DNA of 12,878 nucleotides from an uncultured Opitutales bacterium. GTDB lineage: Bacteria > Verrucomicrobiota > Verrucomicrobiia > Opitutales > Intestinicryptomonadaceae. The translations under genes were made by a program, and so were the position numbers. Where the stretch lies: assembly GCA_900552245.1 (NCBI GenBank), contig URYY01000055.1, positions 1-12,878 on the forward strand. Reading direction: 5' to 3'. The notes beneath the pieces are model-generated. The model saw nothing but the letters and a program-made list of their open reading frames with translations, searched no databases and was not told the DNA's origin. Positions 1 through 5,794 of this stretch are shown here, one piece after another. Numbering within the stretch: position 1 is the stretch's first letter; each line of letters starts with the position of its first letter.

Positions 1-356
1 GGCTCGACAGCGACGGATTTTTGTATGTCGATGGCAGGTTATCGCGCTTTTCAAAAATAGGCGGCGAGATGGTTCCGCACGCCACGGTTGAAACTGCTCT
101 GGCAAAGGCGCTCGGGCTCGATAAGAGTGAACTTCCACTGCTTGCGATATCATCTAGGCTAGATGTCGACAAGGGCGAGGCCATAGTGCTTGTAAGTGCT
201 GTAGATTTAGAACTTGCCCGCGTAAAGGAAGCGCTGAGGCAATCCGGGATAAGCAATCTATGGATGCCAAAGTACATCGTCAGAACCGATAAAATACCTC
301 TGCTTGCAAGCGGAAAATTGGATTTAAAGGCGCTTTCAGACTTGGCAAAAGCTTAA
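1..356 (+). CDS. Acyl-ACP synthetase / 2-acyl-glycerophospholipid acyltransferase-type AMP-forming ligase, C-terminal part (5' end outside window)
   Basis: The reading frame (codons from base 3) is open from the left edge and ends at TAA 354-356, so only the last 117 or so residues are present. They match the C-terminal subdomain of AMP-forming acyl ligases. The hinge motif reads DGRLSRFSKIGGEMVPHATVE, close to the Aas family, where GRxxRFxKxGGEMVxxxxVE is typical. The A10-like motif LLASGKLDLKAL holds the catalytic lysine near the end. Family members activate a fatty acid with ATP and load it on acyl carrier protein, often within a larger membrane polypeptide (MFS transporter and/or PlsC acyltransferase domains) that re-acylates lysophospholipids at the inner membrane. 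Whether those extra domains are present cannot be seen. The gene runs in the same direction as the LysM/parB cluster, 44 bases upstream. The superfamily is near certain; the Aas-like subgroup is likely from the GGEMVPH stretch. Confidence 0.85.
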   Translation, partial: LDSDGFLYVDGRLSRFSKIGGEMVPHATVETALAKALGLDKSELPLLAISSRLDVDKGEAIVLVSAVDLELARVKEALRQSGISNLWMPKYIVRTDKIPLLASGKLDLKALSDLAKA

Positions 357-364
357 ATTATTAT

Positions 365-392
365 TTGATTAAAATAGAAAAACCTTTTTAAT
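365..392 (+). promoter_or_regulatory. Possible sigma70-type promoter before the LysM/parB cluster
   Basis: The 44-base gap between the ligase stop and the LysM start is strongly AT-rich. It contains TTGATT (365-370, 4 of 6 to the -35 consensus), a 16-base spacer, and TTTAAT (387-392, 5 of 6 to the -10 consensus). Transcription would begin around 398-400, giving an almost leaderless message for the ATG at 401. AT-rich DNA produces such matches by chance, and the cluster could equally be read through from the ligase gene. Confidence 0.25.
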
Positions 393-400
393 AAGCGAAG

Positions 401-961
401 ATGAAAAGATTTTTAGTAGTACTTTCTGCAGTTGCCCTCACAAGCTCTTGCGGATTTGCCCAGAGCACCGCGATAGCCGACATACAGCAGGACTTTGCAC
501 TCATAAAGCGCGAAGTTGCCCAGTTGCGCCTTGAGGTGGAACAGCTCAGGGCCGAAAACGAGAGGCTTGCGCAGCAGATAAAGCAGGCGCAAGGCTCGGA
601 GTCGGCAGCCCAGTTGGCGGCCACTCTCAGGAGCGAATTTAACTCGCGCGACGAAGCCGTAAAGCGCGACATACTAAACCAGGTGAAGCGCGAACTTGAA
701 GAGTTGACGGGGCAGACAAACATATCGCTTGAAAAAATAACAAGAGCCATAAACGCCCGCCCTGCAGCGTCTCCACAGCAGACATTTTCAAAAGACTACC
801 CACCGACGGGGGTAAATCATGTCGTCGTAAGCGGCGATACGCTGAGTGCCATAGCGCGCAAGTACGGCTCCAGAGTCAAATGGATTCAGGATGCAAACGA
901 AATTGCCGATCCCTCGAGAGGTCTGCAAGTTGGTATGACAATCTTTGTTCCGAAAGAATAG
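401..961 (+). CDS. Secreted coiled-coil protein with C-terminal LysM domain
   Basis: A 186-residue protein. The N-terminus (residues 1-20) is a signal peptide: K2 and R3, a hydrophobic run, then TSSCGFA, cleaved plausibly after A20. A cysteine at 17 raises the lipoprotein possibility, but TSSC is a poor lipobox. Residues about 26-66 and 80-103 are heptad-like and charged, predicting coiled coil (QLRLEVEQLRAENERLAQQI). Residues about 140-184 form one LysM domain (VSGDTLSAIARKYGS, then the VGMTIFVPKE end). LysM binds N-acetylglucosamine-containing glycans, so the protein probably sits in the periplasm on peptidoglycan. The layout (signal, coiled coil, LysM) recalls envelope organisers such as YbgF-like or NlpD-like proteins, but no catalytic domain is present. 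The stop codon lies 4 bases before parB, implying one message. Upstream of the ATG there is no clear Shine-Dalgarno sequence. The exact role is unknown. Confidence 0.85.
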   Translation: MKRFLVVLSAVALTSSCGFAQSTAIADIQQDFALIKREVAQLRLEVEQLRAENERLAQQIKQAQGSESAAQLAATLRSEFNSRDEAVKRDILNQVKRELEELTGQTNISLEKITRAINARPAASPQQTFSKDYPPTGVNHVVVSGDTLSAIARKYGSRVKWIQDANEIADPSRGLQVGMTIFVPKE

Positions 962-965
962 AACC

Positions 966-1913
966 ATGGCAAGTGCGCACAAATCTTTAGGCAGAGGACT
1001 TGGCTCTATAATTTCAGGAGGCGTAAAGAAGCCGGATGCACCTAAGCAAAAGGCGCAGGTTTCCACAAAAGAGCAGAAACCCCAACAGGCAAAGCCCGCT
1101 GAATTACAGACGCAAAACGGACTCTTTAGCGAAATTCTCATAGATAAAATTTCCTTTAGCCCCTACCAGGTTAGAAAGGAATTTTCCGAAGAGCAAATAT
1201 CGCAACTGGCGGATTCGATAGCCTCCGAGGGGCTCATGCAGCCCATAGTTGTCCGCAAGCTGCCCGACGGCTTTGAGCTCATAGCCGGAGAGCGCCGCCT
1301 GCGCGCATGCAAAAAGCTGGGGCTAAAGCGCATAGCGGCATTTGTTCAAAATGCAAGCGACGCCTCGAGCGCCGTAAAGGGGCTCATAGAGAACTTGCAG
1401 CGAACAGACTTAAACCCGATGGAAGAGGCCCAAGGTATAGCAAGCTTAATTGCGAATTTTAAGCTCACTCAAGAAGCCGCCGCCCAAAGGTTGGGCAAGC
1501 CGCGCTCAAGCATTGCAAATTCGCTGAGGTTGCTTTCGCTGCCAAAGGAGATTCAGGGCTTTATATCAAAGGGCTTAATATCGCAAGGGCACGCAAAGGT
1601 TTTGATGTCTATAGACGACGCCGCCCACCAGCTAATCTTGGCTAGGAAAATAATAGAGGCAGGCCTCAATGTCCGCAATACTGAAGACGCCGTAAGGCGA
1701 ATGAAAAACGAGCGCGACAGGCTGACTCCCGGAACTCCTCGTGCCAGCGCCGCCCAGGATGCCGTGGTAAGAGATATTCAAAATAAAATTGCGGGCAAAC
1801 TAAACGCAAAGGTGGAACTGCGCCACGCGCCGAAGCACGGCAAGATAATAATCGATTACTTTGGCAATGAAGATTTGCAGAGAATACTGGAAGTTTTAGG
1901 AGTTGAGATCTAA
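966..1913 (+). CDS. parB: Chromosome-partitioning protein ParB (CTP-dependent parS clamp)
   Basis: A 315-residue protein from ATG 966. A TTG at 945 in the same frame would overlap the LysM gene and add seven unsupported residues, so it was not chosen. Domains in order: N-terminal ParA-contact motif LGRGLGSII (8-16), a basic/Gln-rich linker (20-50), the ParB/Srx CTP-binding domain with GERRLRA (108-114) and ENLQRTDLNPMEEA (142-155), a helix-turn-helix for parS (about 168-187, LTQEAAAQRLGKPRSSIANS), and a short C-terminal dimerisation domain (about 265-315). Family knowledge: ParB loads at parS near the origin, spreads as a CTP-gated clamp, recruits SMC and is moved by ParA. The LGxGL motif favours true ParB over Noc. 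The length is normal. A parA is normally next to parB; here the neighbours are a LysM gene (4 bases) and a secreted unknown (2 bases). No parS-like 16-mer was seen by eye. Confidence 0.95.
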   Translation: MASAHKSLGRGLGSIISGGVKKPDAPKQKAQVSTKEQKPQQAKPAELQTQNGLFSEILIDKISFSPYQVRKEFSEEQISQLADSIASEGLMQPIVVRKLPDGFELIAGERRLRACKKLGLKRIAAFVQNASDASSAVKGLIENLQRTDLNPMEEAQGIASLIANFKLTQEAAAQRLGKPRSSIANSLRLLSLPKEIQGFISKGLISQGHAKVLMSIDDAAHQLILARKIIEAGLNVRNTEDAVRRMKNERDRLTPGTPRASAAQDAVVRDIQNKIAGKLNAKVELRHAPKHGKIIIDYFGNEDLQRILEVLGVEI

Positions 1914-1915
1914 AA

Positions 1916-2842
1916 ATGTTTGGGCGCGCAATAAAATCCACAATCCTTTGCCTTGCGCTAATGGGTGCAAGCGAGGCTTTCTGCGCGCCCTTAAATAACG
2001 ACTTTACAAAGGCAAACAAGAGCACAAACGAGCTTAAGGACAAGCCACAATCTCACCTTCAGGACGACAAATATAGGGAAGAGAACAAGGAATTTAAAGC
2101 CGCTGAATACGTTCCGCCCCCCGATAGGCACGATTTGAAGGGCAGGCAGTACCGCGGAAGCGACAGCGCAGTGGCCTCGCAACTCGAGCGGAAGCGCTAT
2201 GACTTCGACAAGAATTACACCCCTCCGCAGCTAAATATTTTTGACGAAAACTTCCACGACAAAGATAAGCAAGCCAGGATTGAGAAAAACTCCCTCAACA
2301 AGGATTACGCGGGGACTATAGATTTTGACAAGCGAAACCCCAACGATGCCTACATGAAGGAGTTTCTAGCCCACACCCAAGAGAAATCGATGCAGGAGAT
2401 AAATAAATACGTATTTCGCTCTTCGCACTCTTCGGATCCCGGCGTAAAATCTTTTGAGGCGGGTTCGCAATTGCACTCCGACAAAGAAGATTCCTCAGAG
2501 CTTGTGGATTTCTTATTCGGCACAAAGAGGGTTTCAAGAAGCCCAATAAATTTTAAGAAGAATAAGTCTGTCGGAACTGTTTCTACGGCCAATGTGGCAG
2601 AGGCGCCAAGCAGTGCAAGCCAGGGGCAAAATGCGCCTGCGCGCCTCGCGCCAAATGTGAGAATCCTGCCTCCCGTAGTAAATGGCCAGCGCAATGTTTC
2701 CAATAACAGGCCTCAGGAGCGAAAAGTTAAAGTTGCGGAAAAGGAAGTGGATATGGGCAGCACAAACCTCTTTGCACCGCGCGCGCAAGGAATGAGCACG
2801 GGCAAGTACAAGATAAAGGTTGAAGTTTCCAACCCGCAGTAG
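1916..2842 (+). CDS. Uncharacterised secreted protein in the parB cluster
   Basis: I do not recognise this 308-residue protein. The ATG is 2 bases after the parB stop, so it is almost certainly translated from the same message. Residues 1-24 form a signal peptide (basic start, LCLALMGASEAFCA, cleavage likely after A24), placing it in the periplasm or outside. The mature part lacks cysteine and membrane segments and is very rich in Asp, Lys, Asn and Arg. It contains loosely repeated aromatic-acidic units (YDFDKNY at 95-101, NIFDENFHDKDK at 107-118, LNKDY at 127-131, TIDFDKRNPND at 134-144), an Ala/Ser/Pro/Asn low-complexity stretch (about 222-268) and a short strand-like C-terminus (GKYKIKVEV, 296-304). 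No enzymatic motif is apparent. It could be an extended, partly disordered envelope or surface protein. C23 is not in a lipobox. That it is a real gene is well supported by the tight spacing and full-length frame; its function is unknown. Confidence 0.8.
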   Translation: MFGRAIKSTILCLALMGASEAFCAPLNNDFTKANKSTNELKDKPQSHLQDDKYREENKEFKAAEYVPPPDRHDLKGRQYRGSDSAVASQLERKRYDFDKNYTPPQLNIFDENFHDKDKQARIEKNSLNKDYAGTIDFDKRNPNDAYMKEFLAHTQEKSMQEINKYVFRSSHSSDPGVKSFEAGSQLHSDKEDSSELVDFLFGTKRVSRSPINFKKNKSVGTVSTANVAEAPSSASQGQNAPARLAPNVRILPPVVNGQRNVSNNRPQERKVKVAEKEVDMGSTNLFAPRAQGMSTGKYKIKVEVSNPQ

Positions 2843-2862
2843 GGCTTTGTAGTTGACCTTGA

Positions 2863-2885
2863 AAGCGGGCTTTATAAGCTCGCTT
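2863..2885 (+). promoter_or_regulatory. Hairpin just before the GH92 start codon
   Basis: AAGCGGGCTT (2863-2872) and AAGCTCGCTT (2876-2885) can pair over 10 positions with one G-U wobble and a TAT loop. The structure fills the 49-base gap between the unknown secreted gene and the GH92 gene and ends 6 bases before ATG 2892, where ribosomes must bind. It is not followed by a T run, so it is not an intrinsic terminator. It might limit translation initiation or mark an RNA processing point. The element is seen directly; the function is inference. Confidence 0.4.
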
Positions 2886-2891
2886 GCGCTT

Positions 2892-5075
2892 ATGAAGAAA
2901 ATTCCGCTACTTGCGCTTATGTTGTCGCTTTCAAATTTTGCTTTTGCCGCATCTGCGGTAGATTACGTAAACCCCTATGTCGGAAATATTAGCCATGTGC
3001 TAAAGCCCACATACCCGACGGTTCAACTGCCGAATTCTATCTTGCGAGTTTTTCCGCGCAGGGCGGATTTTTCGGACCTGCAGGTGGAGGGTTTGCCGCT
3101 AATGGTTTGGGGGCACAGGAATCAGGGAGCCTCAGGCCTTGAAATCACAGTAAAAGGCAATTTTGATTTCTCCGAAACGCTGTATCCAAAGAAGTATTTC
3201 TACGATAGGGAGGAAATCACGCCCTACTCTATGAGGACTTTTTTGGAGGGCGAAGACGTGTCGGTTGAATTTGCCCCAAGCTTTAAGAGCGCAATTTACA
3301 AATTTGACTTTTCAGAATCGCCCAAGGCAATCCGCACCATAAGGCTTTGGACAAACGCCCACAGCGCGTCGGCGGACGGAAATATACTAAACCTTGTGGA
3401 AGCCCTGCCGCGCGGAGCAAAGATGTACATTGCCATGCGCTTTGATAAAGAGCCGATTGAAGTGAAGGTTTCTCCAGATAAAAAATCGCTAGCCGCAAGT
3501 TTTAGCGCCTCGGAAAATTCGCTTAGTGCAAAGTACGGAGTCTCGTTTATAAGCGCGCAAAAGGCCCTCGAAAATCTCGAAAGGGAGATACCCGATTTTG
3601 ACCTGCAAAAACTCGAAAAACAGGGGCGCGAACTCTGGAATGAAAAGCTATCAAAAATAAAAGTGGAGGGCTCTGAGCGCGACAAGGAGTTGTTCTACAC
3701 AAGCCTGTGGCGCAACTTTGAGCGAATGGTCGATTTCAGCGAATACGGCCAGTACTACAACCCCTTTGACGGCAAGGTACACGAATCCGACGCCCCGTTC
3801 TACGCCGACGACTGGATTTGGGATACGCACTTAACAAGCCACCCTCTGAGAATCCTAATAGATCCGGAAGTCGAGGCAAACATGCTAAATTCCTACATTG
3901 CAATGGCTGAGGCTTCAAAGGAAAAGTGGCTGCCGACATTCCCGCAAATTTGGGGCGATTCCCACGCTATGAACGGAAACCACGTTATTCCCTCATTTTT
4001 AGACGCTCAGAAAAAGAATTTGCCCGGAGTAGATTACGCGGCGGCCTACAAGCTCGCCTTAAATACACTGGAAACCGAAACCATAACGCCTTGGTGCCGC
4101 GCGCCAAGCAATGAGTTGGATGAGTTTTACGAAAAAAACGGCTACTTTCCAGCCCTCAGAGAGGGCGAGCGCGAGACTGTGGCAGACGTAAATAAATTTG
4201 AAAAGCGCCAGTCGGTGGCCGTTACGCTCGGGGCCTCCTACGACGATTGGGCGCTGTCGGAGCTTGCCAAGCTAAATGGCGATGATAAAAACTACCAAAA
4301 GTATTCAGCCCGCGCAAAAAATTACAAAAACCTGTGGAATCCCGACACGCAATTTTTCCACCCCAAAGATATGGCGGGCAAATTCATAGAGCCCTTTGAT
4401 TACCGCTTTGCGGGTGGCTTGGGCTTTAGAAATTACTATGACGAAAATAACGCCTACACATACAGGTGGTATCTGGCCTTTGACGCAGAGGGCTTGATTG
4501 AACTCATGGGCGGCAATGAAAACTTTACGCGGAACTTAGAAGAGCTGTTTGTAACTCCGCTCGGAACCTCGCGCACGGCTTTCTACGCAAACCATGGCCC
4601 AGACCAGACGGGCAACATAGGTCAGTTTGCCATGGGTAACGAACCCTCTTTTCACATTCCCTATTTATTTAATAGGGCTGGCAAGGCTTGGAAAACGCAA
4701 AAATTCACGCGCCTAGTCTGCGACATGTGGTTTAAGAACAACTTGCTCGGAATACCCGGAGATGAGGACGGCGGGGCAATGAGCGGTTTTGTTGTATTTA
4801 CAATGCTTGGCATCTACCCCACTGTTCCCGGAAATCCTGAATACGATTTGACAGGGCCTTATTTTGAGGAAAGTTGCATAGACTTAGGCGGCGGCAAGAC
4901 GTTTAAAATAGTTGCAACAAACGCCGGCCCAAAGAATAAGTACATACATTCTGCAAAGCTAAACGGAAAACCCTTTGAGAGTTCTAAAATATCCCATTCC
5001 GACATCTCGGCGGGGGGAATTTTGGAGTTGGAAATGTCAGACAAGCCGAATAAAAATTGGCCATCTGCAAAGTAA
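2892..5075 (+). CDS. Secreted glycoside hydrolase family 92 alpha-mannosidase
   Basis: A 727-residue protein from ATG 2892. An in-frame TTG at 2853 would put 13 residues ahead of the signal peptide (MKKIPLLALMLSLSNFAFA, cleaved near A19 or A22), so ATG is preferred. The mature start DYVNPYVGN is the usual GH92 opening. The N-terminal beta-sandwich runs to about residue 240 and the (alpha/alpha)6 catalytic domain follows. Family knowledge: these are Ca2+-dependent inverting exo-alpha-mannosidases. E518 in the DENNAYTY segment fits the general acid, and D624/D626 in GDEDGG fit the base pair; their separation (106/108) is close to that in characterised enzymes. GNEPSFHIPYLFN (582-594) and AMSGFVVFTMLGIYPTVPG are family signatures. 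Substrates would be alpha-mannosides of glycans. Position 569 is Gly within HGPD, where I recall Glu in alpha-1,2-specific members, so linkage preference is open. No transporter or other polysaccharide-utilisation gene lies beside it. Its length is normal. Confidence 0.93.
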   Translation: MKKIPLLALMLSLSNFAFAASAVDYVNPYVGNISHVLKPTYPTVQLPNSILRVFPRRADFSDLQVEGLPLMVWGHRNQGASGLEITVKGNFDFSETLYPKKYFYDREEITPYSMRTFLEGEDVSVEFAPSFKSAIYKFDFSESPKAIRTIRLWTNAHSASADGNILNLVEALPRGAKMYIAMRFDKEPIEVKVSPDKKSLAASFSASENSLSAKYGVSFISAQKALENLEREIPDFDLQKLEKQGRELWNEKLSKIKVEGSERDKELFYTSLWRNFERMVDFSEYGQYYNPFDGKVHESDAPFYADDWIWDTHLTSHPLRILIDPEVEANMLNSYIAMAEASKEKWLPTFPQIWGDSHAMNGNHVIPSFLDAQKKNLPGVDYAAAYKLALNTLETETITPWCRAPSNELDEFYEKNGYFPALREGERETVADVNKFEKRQSVAVTLGASYDDWALSELAKLNGDDKNYQKYSARAKNYKNLWNPDTQFFHPKDMAGKFIEPFDYRFAGGLGFRNYYDENNAYTYRWYLAFDAEGLIELMGGNENFTRNLEELFVTPLGTSRTAFYANHGPDQTGNIGQFAMGNEPSFHIPYLFNRAGKAWKTQKFTRLVCDMWFKNNLLGIPGDEDGGAMSGFVVFTMLGIYPTVPGNPEYDLTGPYFEESCIDLGGGKTFKIVATNAGPKNKYIHSAKLNGKPFESSKISHSDISAGGILELEMSDKPNKNWPSAK

Positions 5076-5086
5076 ATTGCAAAGCT

Positions 5087-5116
5087 CGCGGGCTTGACAA
5101 AACCAGCGTTTTTTTT
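5087..5116 (+). terminator. Weak candidate intrinsic terminator or attenuator between GH92 and HAD genes
   Basis: Eleven bases after the GH92 stop, CGCGGG (5087-5092) can pair with CCAGCG (5103-5108) with one G-A mismatch and a 10-base loop. It is followed directly by eight T (5109-5116). The T tract is strong but the stem is weak. A perfect TTGACA (5094-5099) starts inside the same segment, so a promoter for the HAD gene is another reading, although no good -10 lies at proper spacing (TAAAGA at 16 bases, 3 of 6). Confidence 0.3.
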
Positions 5117-5129
5117 AAAGAAAAGGCCT

Positions 5130-5789
5130 ATGAATTTTGAGACTCCAAAGACAGTTCTGTTCGACTTGGACGGCACGCTCGCCGACAATTACGACGCCAT
5201 AACAAAGACGGCCGGCTACGCCCTCGAAAAGCTAAATCTAAAGCCGCCGACGAGAGAGCAGATAAAAGCCGCTGTCGGAGGCTCAATTATGCTTACAATG
5301 CAGCGCCTAATTGGCGAAAAACTTGCCGAAACTGCGGCAAAAATCTACGCCGAAAAGGCGGACGATTACGCGACATTCGGGCTAAAGGCAATGCCCGGAG
5401 CCCGCGAGCTTTTAGAGAGGCTAAGAGATATGGGTGTGCGTGCCGCCTGCTTTACAAACAAGGACGAAAACGTTGCAAAAAAAGTCCTAAGCTACCTAAA
5501 GCTGGACGGGCTATTAGAAGCTGTAATAGGCACGAGCCTAAAGGGACCGCGCAAGCCCATGCCGGAATTTACGCTGGCAGCCTTGGAAAAATTAAACACA
5601 AAGCCTTGCGATGCGCTTATAATAGGCGACTCAAAGTTCGACTATCTTGCGGCGAAAAACTGCTCAATTAGAGCCATACTTGTCGCAACCGGCAACGACT
5701 CAGTAAAAGACTTGGAGGCGAATTGCCCCGATGCCTTTGCAATCTGCCAAAATATGGATCAAATCAGGCGAGAATTCTTCGCCCAATAG
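5130..5789 (+). CDS. HAD-superfamily phosphatase, phosphoglycolate phosphatase-like
   Basis: A 219-residue protein from ATG 5130. An upstream in-frame TTG at 5094 would add a 12-residue leader through an oligo-T region and is unlikely. All four HAD motifs are present: motif I FDLDGT with nucleophile D12 and D14, motif II T109 in CFTNK, motif III K142 in GPRKPMPE, and motif IV IIGDSKFD with D167 and D171. The helical C1 cap lies between residues about 18 and 85. This is the Gph/beta-phosphoglucomutase-like subgroup, cytoplasmic and Mg2+-dependent. Gph itself clears 2-phosphoglycolate, including that formed in repair of oxidised DNA ends, but substrate assignment within this group is unreliable from sequence. 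No signal peptide is seen. AAAAGG (5121-5126) is the nearest Shine-Dalgarno-like sequence but is only 3 bases from the start. The gene ends 5 bases from the stop codon of the opposing GTPase gene. Confidence 0.88.
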   Translation: MNFETPKTVLFDLDGTLADNYDAITKTAGYALEKLNLKPPTREQIKAAVGGSIMLTMQRLIGEKLAETAAKIYAEKADDYATFGLKAMPGARELLERLRDMGVRAACFTNKDENVAKKVLSYLKLDGLLEAVIGTSLKGPRKPMPEFTLAALEKLNTKPCDALIIGDSKFDYLAAKNCSIRAILVATGNDSVKDLEANCPDAFAICQNMDQIRREFFAQ

Positions 5790-5794
5790 GTCAA

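Noticed and set aside
401..460. LysM protein as a lipoprotein
   Set aside because: The only cysteine (C17) is preceded by TSS without the usual Leu at -3; a standard signal peptidase I site after A20 is at least as good.
945..965. TTG start for parB at 945
   Set aside because: It overlaps the end of the LysM gene and adds residues unlike the conserved ParB N-terminus; ATG 966 fits the family.
966..2842. parS sites near parB
   Set aside because: No 16-base palindrome close to TGTTTCACGTGAAACA was found by eye; a sequence near 11830 shares only half the motif.
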